This document shows positions 34,291-43,277 of a stretch of DNA of 64,000 nt, one piece after another; position 1 is the stretch's first letter, and each line of letters opens with the position of its first letter. The stretch is taken from NCBI RefSeq assembly GCF_030056665.1, contig NZ_JASHIG010000032.1; one strand, given 5' to 3'. The notes below the pieces were generated by a model. The model saw only the letters and a list, made by a program, of their open reading frames with translations. It did no database searches and was not told where the DNA came from. The position numbers were made by a program, and so were the translations under genes. This DNA comes from Flectobacillus roseus. GTDB lineage: Bacteria > Bacteroidota > Bacteroidia > Cytophagales > Spirosomataceae.

Positions 34291-34737
34291 ATGGCAACAT
34301 GGTTCTTAGGCAAAATAAGCCACCCTACACTGGATGAACGTAACATTCAGAAAACCAATAAAGAAGTCTATTTGGTAGACGCAGTATCCTTTACCGACGC
34401 TGAAGCACGATTAATCAGAAAGCTTCAGGGCGAAATACCTCATTTGAAAGTTGAGGGCGTTTCGAAGATCAAGCTATCAGAGGTATTCATGGAAGATAAC
34501 GACGGGCTGTTTTTTAAAATGCGAGTACTGTATGTCAGTTTCAACGAGCGCACCCAAAAAGAAGTACTGACACCACATACCATGCTGATAAATGCCGAAA
34601 ACCCTGGCGACGCTTACGTGCTACTCAAACAGAAATTAGGAGCCTTAAATGACTACAAAATCACGGATATCAATCAGAGTCCAATTGTCCGAATTTTGGC
34701 TTATGAGGATAGCGAAAAATTAGAAAAAATAGCCTAA
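34291..34737 (+). CDS. DUF4494 domain protein
   Basis: From Met at 34291 the 148 residues match the DUF4494 pattern: an opening strand (MATWFLGKI), then EVYLVDAVSFTDAEARLIRKL (about 27-47), a middle IKLSEVFMEDNDGLFFKMRV, and a C-terminal ITDINQSPIVRILAYE. The family is frequent in Bacteroidota phages and conjugative elements; function not established. The longer frame from 34246 overlaps the previous gene and is not preferred. Confidence 0.75.
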   Translation: MATWFLGKISHPTLDERNIQKTNKEVYLVDAVSFTDAEARLIRKLQGEIPHLKVEGVSKIKLSEVFMEDNDGLFFKMRVLYVSFNERTQKEVLTPHTMLINAENPGDAYVLLKQKLGALNDYKITDINQSPIVRILAYEDSEKLEKIA

Positions 34738-34740
34738 AAA

Positions 34741-34786
34741 TAAAAGTTTCACTGTTTTGCCTACCTGTAATCATTGCCTATCTTCG
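34741..34786 (+). promoter_or_regulatory. Phage promoter family, copy A
   Basis: TTG (34757-34759), 19 nt, then TATCTTCG (34779-34786), preceded by the conserved block TAAAAGTTTCACTGTTTT. Similar arrays occur at 49175 and 51062. It drives the gene at 34840. The -7 element has C where the host consensus has T (TAnnTTCG). Confidence 0.65.
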
Positions 34787-34839
34787 TATCAGTTAAAACA
34801 ATAACTAACTGGTTTACAATCACTTAAAATTCAAAGAAG

Positions 34840-35238
34840 ATGAAAAAGCAATTCACAATTACAGAGCTTAAAGAGCTAATCCAAGATGTTCAAATTTTTC
34901 CAAAGTTTTACGGATGCCTCCCGTGCGATGGACTATCAGGAATTTTTGATGACTGTCCAAATTGTAAAGGAGTAGGTTACACCGAAGACCCCAACATTCT
35001 AGAGCTTGACCCCAATGTACAAGTCAGCTTTACACCAGCTCCAGTAACAGTAAAGTCAGAGAGCATCAGAAAAATCATTGGAATGGCTGAGGTTGGAAAT
35101 TATGAAACAGTTACAATCGGATGGCAAGAAGGAGACAAACATCTAACATTCGAATTTGATGGATGGCTAAGAGGCAAAATGAAAGATTCAGATTATTGGG
35201 ACTTCAATCAGGACAACAGATACTTAAGTTTAGTATAG
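34840..35238 (+). CDS. Phage protein with a CxxC...CxxC motif
   Basis: The 132 residues contain GCLPCDG (about 26-32) and DCPNCKG (about 40-46), a spacing that fits a DnaJ-like or treble-clef zinc site. The rest is beta-rich. It has its own promoter (copy A) and a leader motif CTGGTTTACAAT 20 bp upstream of the start. Function unknown; zinc binding is inferred from the cysteines. Confidence 0.6.
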   Translation: MKKQFTITELKELIQDVQIFPKFYGCLPCDGLSGIFDDCPNCKGVGYTEDPNILELDPNVQVSFTPAPVTVKSESIRKIIGMAEVGNYETVTIGWQEGDKHLTFEFDGWLRGKMKDSDYWDFNQDNRYLSLV

Positions 35239-35282
35239 TTTTCACAGCTCCCTCTCTCGAGGGAGCTAAACTTCAAATCACA

Positions 35283-35387
35283 ATGACAGATACCAAATTT
35301 CGTGCATGGATATGGAGGCTCGTTATTCTCTTATCTATCGTCCTTTGGGGCTCATTGCTTTACTATTTGTGTTATGACAAGATTTGA
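35283..35387 (+). CDS. Very small membrane protein
   Basis: A 34-residue product, MTDTKFRAWIWRL then a single membrane span (VILLSIVLWGSLLYYLCY). It overlaps the next gene's start by 14 bp. The upstream frame extension from 35163 lies inside the preceding gene and is not used. Not recognised. Confidence 0.4.
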   Translation: MTDTKFRAWIWRLVILLSIVLWGSLLYYLCYDKI

Positions 35388-35667
35388 GGAGATAGAGATA
35401 AAGCACTTAGAGAAAGCTCAAGTGAAGCTCCACACTACAACAGATAGGTTAGTCAAATTTGACGCTCTACAGACTATTATTTCACGTTGTAGAAGCCTAA
35501 GAATCGACCCGCTCCCGTGGCTAAAAGACCCAAGGGAAAACGATTCAAAAGAGTCAACACCACCAAAAAACGATTCAATCATGCAATGTCCGCACTGCGA
35601 TTTCAAAACCGATAAAGGTATCCAGTCGCTTCGTGCTCACATAGGCATGAGGCACAAAAGCAAATGA
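35374..35667 (+). CDS. Phage protein with a C2H2 zinc finger
   Basis: From Met at 35374 the 97 residues include a helical N-terminal half and a C-terminal finger CPHCDFKTDKGIQSLRAHIGMRH (about 70-92), with the C-x2-C and H-x4-H spacing of a classical zinc finger. Such fingers occur in some phage DNA-binding proteins. Partner and role unknown. Confidence 0.65.
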   Translation: MTRFEEIEIKHLEKAQVKLHTTTDRLVKFDALQTIISRCRSLRIDPLPWLKDPRENDSKESTPPKNDSIMQCPHCDFKTDKGIQSLRAHIGMRHKSK

Positions 35668-35715
35668 AGCACTGGACACAGACCAAGAAATCTTTAACGC
35701 AAAAAAACCACAACC

Positions 35716-35910
35716 ATGACACAAGGAGAAACCTACACAAAAATCAAGATTAGAGTTGCCGACAGAGCTACTCATATTGAGCGAAATGTAACATTAGTTA
35801 GCAAAGGGCAAACACAAAAAGATGGTTCCTGTTGGATGGACTTTAAGCGTGAGCGCCCCACCAGTGACCAAAAAGAAACCTTCTGTGTAAACTCAAAATT
35901 CATCGTTTAG
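35716..35910 (+). CDS. Small phage protein, unknown
   Basis: Not recognised. The 64 residues are strand-rich and charged (TYTKIKIRVADRATHIERNVTLV). It lies 2 bp before the next gene. Confidence 0.5.
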   Translation: MTQGETYTKIKIRVADRATHIERNVTLVSKGQTQKDGSCWMDFKRERPTSDQKETFCVNSKFIV

Positions 35911-35912
35911 CT

Positions 35913-36419
35913 ATGTACTACAAAATAATCAATAAGGAGTCTGAAATATATAAGAAGCTCTATGAGCTTCGCTCCCATGAGTTAAAAATTCAGAGTGAAA
36001 ATAAAGGACTTGTCATGGCTAAGGTTGGTGAATACAAGAAGGTGTGGGGAGTTACTGGTCAACGACATCATGGAAGAGTTACTAAATACATAGGCTTTGT
36101 ATTCGACCCACAAAAAGTTAATGAGTATACTTGGAAAAAGATTGATGAAGAAAATAATGTCTTTGTTCCTAACAAGAAAACTAAGAGTGGACGAGAAATG
36201 GCTAAATTCTTAGACGGCCTCCAAGAAAGTTCATTTCTTGAGATTTTTGAGATTTTTGGTTTTCCACTGGAAGGCAAGTTTGCATTACCCTACCTTGAGA
36301 TTGTTGGAGATGTGATTATTCTTTTTCTTGATCATAAGCACGAGCCAAATGATGATAATGTAATAGAAATTACCAAAAAGGAATTCAATCAATTATCAGA
36401 TGATGAAAACGATTCATAA
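35913..36419 (+). CDS. Phage protein, unknown
   Basis: Not recognised. The 168 residues appear soluble, with an acidic C-terminus (EFNQLSDDENDS). Its last codons overlap the start of a small membrane gene at 36403. Confidence 0.6.
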   Translation: MYYKIINKESEIYKKLYELRSHELKIQSENKGLVMAKVGEYKKVWGVTGQRHHGRVTKYIGFVFDPQKVNEYTWKKIDEENNVFVPNKKTKSGREMAKFLDGLQESSFLEIFEIFGFPLEGKFALPYLEIVGDVIILFLDHKHEPNDDNVIEITKKEFNQLSDDENDS

Positions 36420-36567
36420 GCATTTGTTATCTATGTACCTCACTACACTAGCCATTCTGACATGGTTTGGAGCCGAGTGGGATGGAGCTTTATTGCTAGC
36501 TGGAATAGCCATTTATTGTTTGAGTGTTGAACTTTCCATCAATCCCAACAAATCAAATCGTGAGTAA
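36403..36567 (+). CDS. Small two-span membrane protein
   Basis: A 54-codon frame. The product has two hydrophobic segments (MYLTTLAILTWFG and ALLLAGIAIYCLSVEL). It overlaps the upstream gene by 17 bp and its stop overlaps a GTG start of the next gene (GTGAGTAAG), so it probably belongs to a coupled chain. Function unknown. Confidence 0.45.
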   Translation: MKTIHKHLLSMYLTTLAILTWFGAEWDGALLLAGIAIYCLSVELSINPNKSNRE

Positions 36568-36826
36568 GCTCGACGATTACACGACTAATGTCACCCTGAC
36601 ATTAAACGAAGTAGGACAATTGCGATACTCAATTCAAGTATTTGTCTACTCTCGTGCTCGTATGCTCGAAGATATGGAACCTTGTATGAATTCATTGCCT
36701 ACAAGTGAACAAAAAAAATTACAGGAACAAATAGATCGTATTCATGAAAGCCTCACAATGCTAAATGAAGTAGATAGAAAATTAGCTTCAGTTTGTTACA
36801 CTAAAAATATTTCCCAAAATGAATAA
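36560..36826 (+). CDS. Small helical phage protein (GTG start)
   Basis: The GTG at 36560 overlaps the preceding stop and gives an 88-residue, mainly helical protein beginning VSKLDDYTTNVTLTLNEVG. An ATG at 36524 is possible but lies within the previous gene. Its stop overlaps the next start. Not recognised. Confidence 0.5.
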   Translation: MSKLDDYTTNVTLTLNEVGQLRYSIQVFVYSRARMLEDMEPCMNSLPTSEQKKLQEQIDRIHESLTMLNEVDRKLASVCYTKNISQNE

Positions 36827-37097
36827 CCAAAATAAAAAAGTACTCGAAACATCAGTATTGTTATCCGAAAGTGAATTGTCTGAATTAATAGATGGATGTG
36901 AGAATACTATTAGTAGCATTGATAGATTGCTCCCAACATTGAAGGATAAACGCAATCCCATTTCTTTAATTAATCATCTATCTGAAGATGAACTTTATAA
37001 GCAGATATACGCTAGAAAAAATAGAGTTGAAGAAATTAGAGTGAAGTTGTTGTTATCTAAAATTGATATTGAAAAGCAAAAGATAGCTAACAACTAA
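36819..37097 (+). CDS. Small helical phage protein
   Basis: Not recognised. The 92 residues are charged and probably coiled-coil (LSESELSELIDGCENTISSI, RKNRVEEIRVKLLLSKIDIEK). It overlaps the previous gene by 8 bp. Together the two may form a complex; this is inference. Confidence 0.5.
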   Translation: MNNQNKKVLETSVLLSESELSELIDGCENTISSIDRLLPTLKDKRNPISLINHLSEDELYKQIYARKNRVEEIRVKLLLSKIDIEKQKIANN

Positions 37098-37122
37098 TTC
37101 AGGATTGATTTTTGCACCTTTG

Positions 37123-37147
37123 GGAAGCGAGCGGCAAACTCGCTTCC
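37123..37147. promoter_or_regulatory. Hairpin in the gap before 37207
   Basis: A 9-bp perfect stem (GGAAGCGAG 37123-37131 with CTCGCTTCC 37139-37147) in the 109-bp gap. It may be a weak terminator or a processing site. Confidence 0.45.
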
Positions 37148-37206
37148 TTTGGTTGTTGATGTGATTTCTAAGCAGGAACTCGAAATTACAAAAAACAACT
37201 GAATCT

Positions 37207-37671
37207 ATGAAATTGATAGTGCCTGTTAAACCTGAAGTAAAAGACTTCTTCACAAAGAATCCTAGCATTCTGGGCAAAGAGCCATGTCATATTCGAAAGA
37301 ATAGCAGAGTAGGCACTTTGGTTACGACGGTTTTTGCACACAACCCGCCAGAACTTCCATCCGACTTCGAGTTTGTTCCCAAAGACGTTAGTCTCGAGGA
37401 CCTTCCACCTTTTCCAGAAAACGAAATTATCCTAGAGCTCTCGTTCAAGATTCCTCCTGAGTTTATTACGGATGAGCGCCTATTTCTCCTATCCAAATTT
37501 TTCGATATGCTCATGGACGTCTACGCCCTGGCATGGATGCGCGGGCGAATGGATTATTTGCCCTCTGAGAATAGCGCCGCTACGCTATTTCACAAAAAGC
37601 ACAAGATCAACGACGGGCATATCAAATCTGATGCCTTTCGTCAGCTCCTCCGAAGAAACAAAACGATATAG
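37207..37671 (+). CDS. Phage protein, unknown
   Basis: Not recognised by name. The 154 residues open MKLIVPVKPEVKDFFTKNP, a form I associate with proteins of Bacteroidota phages and mobile elements. The C-terminal half is helical and basic (IKSDAFRQLLRRNKTI). It precedes the fibre module. Confidence 0.5.
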   Translation: MKLIVPVKPEVKDFFTKNPSILGKEPCHIRKNSRVGTLVTTVFAHNPPELPSDFEFVPKDVSLEDLPPFPENEIILELSFKIPPEFITDERLFLLSKFFDMLMDVYALAWMRGRMDYLPSENSAATLFHKKHKINDGHIKSDAFRQLLRRNKTI

Positions 37672-37745
37672 TTGTCCAGAAATTAAAGAAACCCGTCCAA
37701 TTTTGGCAAAAACGTGTCCAAAATTGGGGGTGTTTTGTCCAACCC

Positions 37746-38312
37746 ATGTTTAGAGACAATTTCCTTCAAAATAAGACAGTCAGCACCTCGCAAAATAATG
37801 CTTCAGGGCTGATAAATAGAATTAAGCTCATACCTGCAGAGCTTGTTAATAGAATACTTACCAAAAATGGTAAGTTAGATAATTCCTTCATACAGCTCAA
37901 GAAGGCTGGGTATCTCCCCGATGACATTGAGCTTGCAGAGTACAGCGCAACTTTTGTCGAGGACCAAATAGAGGAGTCGGGGCGAGTAACATACAATACA
38001 ACCATCACATTCAATATCCCATCCACTAGCGCTGAGGTAAGTAACTACTTCTTAGAACGCAGATACGTAAAACAAATAGCTATTGTGTTAGACCGCAATC
38101 TAAACGTAAGATGCTTTGGCTCGCCAGAGTACCCCTTGACTATTACAATGAACAATAGTGCAGGTACGCCCGTGGATGGTGGTAATGGCTATGTGTGTAC
38201 GCTTACTGGGGTGTCTGCTCAAGCAGGCTTGTTTGGCGATAATCAAACAGCCTTTGAAAGCCCAATACGTGTAAGTTCATTCAACAATTCGTTTTCAACA
38301 ATTTTTCAATAA
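37746..38312 (+). CDS. Virion-associated protein candidate
   Basis: Not recognised. The 188 residues contain an N-terminal helical region and a beta-rich C-terminal part that ends in a Gly/Thr-rich segment (NNSAGTPVDGGNGYVCTLTG). It ends 6 bp before the tail fibre gene and could be a fibre-connecting or structural protein. Confidence 0.5.
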   Translation: MFRDNFLQNKTVSTSQNNASGLINRIKLIPAELVNRILTKNGKLDNSFIQLKKAGYLPDDIELAEYSATFVEDQIEESGRVTYNTTITFNIPSTSAEVSNYFLERRYVKQIAIVLDRNLNVRCFGSPEYPLTITMNNSAGTPVDGGNGYVCTLTGVSAQAGLFGDNQTAFESPIRVSSFNNSFSTIFQ

Positions 38313-38318
38313 TCAATT

Positions 38319-41009
38319 ATGACAACTAGAGAACAGTTATTAGCAACGGCTCAAGACTTATTGAAACCCAATGCAGAAGGAAAAATTACAGAGGAGACTA
38401 TCTTGTCTCTAATGATTATGTTCCTTCAGTATTCGGTAGATAGCAGTTTTGAGGTTTGGCGTGAAAGTAACCCACAAGGCACAAAACAACAATTCCTTGA
38501 TTATATCATTGGACCTAAAGGAGACAAGGGTGATAAAGGAGATATCGGCGAACCAGGTGCCAATGCTGAATTTTTGATTGGTAATTGGGATGCTAGTACC
38601 AACACCCCTGTACTTACTAATGCCAATTGGCCCCCAAATGGTCACTATTATAGAGTATCTGGAGCTGGAAATAGTACTGTTACGGGTGCATCCTTATATT
38701 ATGCCATTGACGACAAGCTTATTTCTACAGGAACAGGATGGCTAAGAGCACAAACGGAGTTTACTCAAAACTGGAAAGTTACCAGTAACGACACTTACAA
38801 GATCGTCTTCTATGACGAAGATGATAATGTAGGATTAGGTATCAAGCATGATGGAAGTGTAGTACTGAAACTTGAACTTGCTGATGGTTCGGTCCTTACA
38901 CAAAACTTATCAAATGATATTGTTGATAGATTATTGACTTACAGAGCGTCAACAAGTATTAACGCACGTGCTGTATTTATCGACGAAGACGATAATATGC
39001 CACTTGAGTTTACCGAAGAAGGCAAGGTAAAAGGGCTATTCGATTATTCTTTATCAAAAATTGGTAAAGAAGATGTAAAAGATGAGCTTTTATCCATGAT
39101 GATGTCCTTCAATGATAAATATGATGGATTCAATCAATGGCTTGCTGTAATGATTGACGAAGACGATAATATAGGTTTCGGTGTAATGCTGGATGGCACT
39201 GTTGTGTTAAGTCTTGCACTTGCTAATAACTCGATTGAGCTCAAACATCTTTCGACAGAACTACAAGCAAGATTTCCGACTGCTAGCTTTATTAATCAAA
39301 ACAGTTATAATCCCAATAACAATGTTTTTTCGGATGAAGATGATGACCTCTGGCGAGGCGAGCAGGTAGATGTTCCGGTATTTACAAATCGTATGGGCTA
39401 TTTGTTTACACCATTCCCACCACTGAAAGGAAGAGGGCTGATGGGTAATAATAGCAATACATCAGCACTAGAGTTTCGGAAAAAACCGGCTATTGTAGTA
39501 CGTGGTGAAAGAAATCTTGGCACATTTACACCATTAACCACCTTGACCACTTACAAGGGATGGTTCAGAAGCGATGCTACTACACTGCCCGCCAATCCGC
39601 AAGCGGGAGACTACTACATTTGTATTTTCTTCTATTTATCGGCAAAAACTCGAACGCTTCAAGGGGTAACAATGTCAGAATGGGATATTCTGTACTACAC
39701 CGCCCAAGGATGGAGTGTTGCGGCATCTCCAGCATCAAGCTCTACGCTGAAGGATAACGACTATTTTGATGCTACGTCGAATGGTAAGTGGTTTAATACA
39801 ACAGTCAATCAGGGAGATAGGCTTATTTACTTAGGACTTAAATCGGGTGGTGGCTGGAATGAACCAATTTGGATTACTCAAAAAGTGGGAGAATACTTTT
39901 GTCAAGGTACTTGTAACCCCAACGCTTTTGCCCCTGTTGCTCCAAAGAACCATGATTTTTGGGTGGTTGAATCCAATGGTGTTTATCAGGGGTTGACTCT
40001 CAAAAAGGGTGATTATCTTATTTATAACAATGGTTGGGGAGTAGATGAAGCTACAATAGTCAATGTGCCTGCATCGGCATTTTATTCGCTTCCTTGCTTG
40101 CAAACTAGTGAGTGGGCAGTACGTAGAGCTGACCTTAGTACAGCACGTCTGGACGTCAATGCAACCACAAGAATCACAAAGAAAAAGGAAAGAGCAGGAA
40201 ACGACTGGAACTTGGTAAGCGATAGTATGTTTGGCTCAGGTAACGTAGGAGGCCAAATAGCGGCATTGCTACCAAAATCGCAAGTTACTATACAGAGCTT
40301 TGGAGGTGCAACCTCTTACAACATCCTCTCAAAAGTAAAAGAGAGTATAAGAAGTGGGGATTTATACTTCGGTCGAAACCATGTGTATTGGCACGGACAA
40401 AATAATAATGGGGATTTAGTCCAAATTAAGAATGCCTCATTACAAATGGCAAGCTTAGCTGGGATTGATAGAGTGTTATTTTGGTCTATGTTAGGTCCAC
40501 TTTCAATGAGTTGGAATAGTACTAGACTTGTAGATAGCAATCACGAGGATGCCTATTTAGGGTTATCAAGTTCTCGTTTTTTACAGCTTGAACAGTGGTA
40601 TGAAAAAGTATTTCCTGGGCAATGGTTTAGCCCACGTAAAGCTACTTTAGCTGCTGCGGTTGGTCGTACCCGAAAAAGTCTACAGTTCCCTGGCAAAACC
40701 GAAGCTCAAGTGGCACTCGAATTTGGTATCCCTCCTTTTAGTTTCTTTTTCAATTTTACGAGCGTTGACTGGAATCCTGATGAACTTAATTTCACGGGTT
40801 ATCATCCAAGCGCAGGACTCCCAACAGGCGGTAACCATAACGATTATGTAATACGAACTGGCAACGGTACGATTGGTCAAATAATCGTGAATCAAAACGG
40901 AGTCTGGACGGAATACAACCATGATACTACTCACGTGACGAACGAAGGAGGCGCCGCTTTGGCAAATCAATTTGTAAATGTTTTTTTAACTCAAACTTTT
41001 AAAATCTAA
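38319..41009 (+). CDS. Tail fibre with collagen-like stretch, DEDD repeats and SGNH-like C-terminal domain
   Basis: The 896 residues are modular. A helical N-terminal part is followed by a collagen-like run GPKGDKGDKGDIGEPGAN (about 65-82). Three repeats of about 55 residues each contain DEDDNxxxG (about 167, 224 and 282; DEDDD again near 337). C-terminally an SGNH/GDSL-hydrolase-like domain begins at LVSDSMFGSG (about 632-641) and has HGQNNN and DELNFTGYHPS, fitting the catalytic Ser and Asp-His blocks. It probably binds and trims host surface glycans by deacetylation. It overlaps the next start by 1 bp. Confidence 0.75.
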   Translation: MTTREQLLATAQDLLKPNAEGKITEETILSLMIMFLQYSVDSSFEVWRESNPQGTKQQFLDYIIGPKGDKGDKGDIGEPGANAEFLIGNWDASTNTPVLTNANWPPNGHYYRVSGAGNSTVTGASLYYAIDDKLISTGTGWLRAQTEFTQNWKVTSNDTYKIVFYDEDDNVGLGIKHDGSVVLKLELADGSVLTQNLSNDIVDRLLTYRASTSINARAVFIDEDDNMPLEFTEEGKVKGLFDYSLSKIGKEDVKDELLSMMMSFNDKYDGFNQWLAVMIDEDDNIGFGVMLDGTVVLSLALANNSIELKHLSTELQARFPTASFINQNSYNPNNNVFSDEDDDLWRGEQVDVPVFTNRMGYLFTPFPPLKGRGLMGNNSNTSALEFRKKPAIVVRGERNLGTFTPLTTLTTYKGWFRSDATTLPANPQAGDYYICIFFYLSAKTRTLQGVTMSEWDILYYTAQGWSVAASPASSSTLKDNDYFDATSNGKWFNTTVNQGDRLIYLGLKSGGGWNEPIWITQKVGEYFCQGTCNPNAFAPVAPKNHDFWVVESNGVYQGLTLKKGDYLIYNNGWGVDEATIVNVPASAFYSLPCLQTSEWAVRRADLSTARLDVNATTRITKKKERAGNDWNLVSDSMFGSGNVGGQIAALLPKSQVTIQSFGGATSYNILSKVKESIRSGDLYFGRNHVYWHGQNNNGDLVQIKNASLQMASLAGIDRVLFWSMLGPLSMSWNSTRLVDSNHEDAYLGLSSSRFLQLEQWYEKVFPGQWFSPRKATLAAAVGRTRKSLQFPGKTEAQVALEFGIPPFSFFFNFTSVDWNPDELNFTGYHPSAGLPTGGNHNDYVIRTGNGTIGQIIVNQNGVWTEYNHDTTHVTNEGGAALANQFVNVFLTQTFKI

Positions 41010-41869
41010 TGTCAACTTTAGAAATCAAACTTAAAGGCAAATTTACAGGCAATAATATGCCAAAATATTTACCTGATGCTCGTATGAACAAGGGGTCAAT
41101 TGCCTTACTTGACTTTACACATCCAGATGTTGGTTTGGCAGCACCTCCTGTAACCCACAATATGAGTATTAACAACATAGCTTGGAAAAATGCTCGTAGA
41201 ATAATTGGAACTTCAGCAGATGCTCAATCTGATTATAATTTTAAGGTAACCAGCTCCGCTACCAACAATGGGATGCTCATAGAGTTTACAGCCAAAAAAG
41301 GGCTACATGGAATTGTTTCTCAGGTGAATGATTCCGCAACATCAAATGATTATTGGATATTGTTCTCACAGAAGATAAGAGACTATATTTTCAATAATAT
41401 TGGAAGAGGTTTTTTTGTGTCTATCTGGGATAGAAAAACTAGACTTGCATTGACGCCTACGAGTTCTTTTTTTATGATGCACTTATTTTCAACAGCATCT
41501 TATATCAATTCATTTCAAACAGGTGGAAGTGGAATGCTTGGGAAACATTTAGGCTCGAGAGCTGATGCAACAACTTTAAACTCACTTGATCCACAATGCC
41601 TAAATGCTGCTTTCAATGCAAAAAGTGGAACTCCAGGAATCAATGATTATACAGGGTTTAAGTTTGGGTCTGGAGCTGCCTATGGAGGATACGAATTAAA
41701 CAAAGCTTGTTCTCAGATTTTATATCAGCTTCATGTTGTGGACGTTACAGCATCTGGAATGACTTATGCACAATTAGACGAAGCCGACTATAAAGCGTGG
41801 CAAGCGGCATTTGGGGCAGGTGGTAAATTTGCTGATGATACCTTTACCAATCCCACTACATTACCATAA
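41009..41869 (+). CDS. Fibre-associated phage protein, unknown
   Basis: Not recognised. The 286 residues have few cysteines and a Ser/Thr/Gly-rich composition typical of virion proteins, with a Gly-rich segment (GFKFGSGAAYGGYELN) near 222-237. It follows the fibre gene with overlapping codons, so it may be a fibre partner, chaperone or second receptor-binding protein. Confidence 0.5.
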   Translation: MSTLEIKLKGKFTGNNMPKYLPDARMNKGSIALLDFTHPDVGLAAPPVTHNMSINNIAWKNARRIIGTSADAQSDYNFKVTSSATNNGMLIEFTAKKGLHGIVSQVNDSATSNDYWILFSQKIRDYIFNNIGRGFFVSIWDRKTRLALTPTSSFFMMHLFSTASYINSFQTGGSGMLGKHLGSRADATTLNSLDPQCLNAAFNAKSGTPGINDYTGFKFGSGAAYGGYELNKACSQILYQLHVVDVTASGMTYAQLDEADYKAWQAAFGAGGKFADDTFTNPTTLP

Positions 41870-41890
41870 ATTTTCTTGAAAATCCGTACA

Positions 41891-41917
41891 GAATAGCGAC
41901 TGAGTAAGTCGCTATTC
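41891..41917 (+). terminator. Terminator after the fibre module
   Basis: An 11-bp perfect stem (GAATAGCGACT with AGTCGCTATTC), 5-nt loop, followed by TTGTATT. It separates the fibre module from the protease-capsid module. Confidence 0.6.
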
Positions 41918-41949
41918 TTGTATTCAATTAATTGTAAGCAGAATAAGGT

Positions 41950-43215
41950 ATGTGGTTTGGGAATGAAGGATATTTTGCGATTAAGGAGGGTTTAGCGGAG
42001 TATTACCGCCGAGAGTTTTCGGCGGGCCGCTTCCCTCAAATAATGCCCGAAAAAGGCAAGTTGATGGAGCTCTATGCGGCTGATATCATTACAAAAGATG
42101 AGATTAACCGATATACTCCAGTAAGTGCACAAGAGACAAAATCAGGACTGATTGCTGTAATAAGTGTAACAGGAATTATGACAAAGTTTGGTCAGGCTTG
42201 CGCCTATGGAACTGACCAAATAATTAGCCAAATAGATGCGGCAATATCAGATCCTCGAATTACGGCAATTGTGATGAAATGGCATACGCCAGGAGGTGAA
42301 GTAGCAGGAACCAAAGCACTTGGTGTAGCTATCAGACAATCGCCCAAAGTAGTAGTAAGCTATGTTTCTCAAGCTGATTCTGCGGGTTACTGGGGAGCTA
42401 GTCAGTCAAAGGAAATTATTTTGGAGGATTCAGCAGATGCAGAAGTAGGCTCAATTGGAGTATATGGCATTGTTTGGGATGAAACCAAGGCGCTTGAACA
42501 GCAGGGTGTATCCGTGTACATTGTCCGAGCTGAGGGAAGCGAAGACAAAGCACTAGGAATGTCGATGGAACCTATCAATGAGTCAATTCTTATTGATAGA
42601 AAAAAATCAGTTACGGCCATCCGAGCTGAGTTTGTGAACGAGGTGAAAACCACACGCCCAAACATCCCTGAAGAAGCATTTACGGGCAAAACTTACAGAG
42701 GCAAGGACGCTGTTAAACTCAATCTAGTTGACCGTATCGGTTCCCTTCAAGATGCTATTCTTCGTGCTGATTTTCTGTCGAGAAAGCAGGCAAGACAAAC
42801 GCAACTTAATCAATCAAATAACAATAATAAGGCAGAGGAGATGGGATTTTTCAATGAATTATTTGCGAAGCATAAGCCCAGTGATGCGGCAGCCGCTGAA
42901 GCACTTGCAGACCAAGAAATCGCCCAAAAGGACGAAAAAATCAATGCTTTGACTGGAGATGTAAACGCTAAGGATGTAAAAATCAATGAGCTTCAGGCAA
43001 AAGTGCAGGAGTTAGAGCCAAAAGCTCAGGAGTACGACAAAATTAAAGCTGACTACGAGGCAAATGCCCAGTATGTCCAAAACCTAAAAGATGCGGGAAT
43101 TAATCCTCCAGTATCAGCAACGGATGCCAATGCGGACGGTGAAAAGAAGCTAAAAAGCTACGAAAAAGCGCCTTGGAATGCTTTGGCTATGAAAATGAGA
43201 GAGAACCAGCAGTAG
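41950..43215 (+). CDS. Prohead protease of the S49/SppA type with C-terminal scaffold-like tail
   Basis: Processes the capsid during head assembly. The 421 residues have the S49 core: GLIAVISVTGIMTKFG (about 66-81), MKWHTPGGEVAG (about 109-120), the nucleophile S144 in QADSAGYWGAS and a GSIGVYGIVWDE stretch. The conserved Lys lies around KTYRGKDAVKLNLVDRIG (about 240-260). A long coiled-coil region (about 300-380) could be the scaffold, as in other phages with fused protease and scaffold. It precedes the capsid candidate by 62 bp. Confidence 0.85.
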   Translation: MWFGNEGYFAIKEGLAEYYRREFSAGRFPQIMPEKGKLMELYAADIITKDEINRYTPVSAQETKSGLIAVISVTGIMTKFGQACAYGTDQIISQIDAAISDPRITAIVMKWHTPGGEVAGTKALGVAIRQSPKVVVSYVSQADSAGYWGASQSKEIILEDSADAEVGSIGVYGIVWDETKALEQQGVSVYIVRAEGSEDKALGMSMEPINESILIDRKKSVTAIRAEFVNEVKTTRPNIPEEAFTGKTYRGKDAVKLNLVDRIGSLQDAILRADFLSRKQARQTQLNQSNNNNKAEEMGFFNELFAKHKPSDAAAAEALADQEIAQKDEKINALTGDVNAKDVKINELQAKVQELEPKAQEYDKIKADYEANAQYVQNLKDAGINPPVSATDANADGEKKLKSYEKAPWNALAMKMRENQQ

Positions 43216-43277
43216 AAGTTACTAGTGCGGAAAGAACGAGGACAAAGATTTTAACTTTTAACACAAACTAGAGGGGA

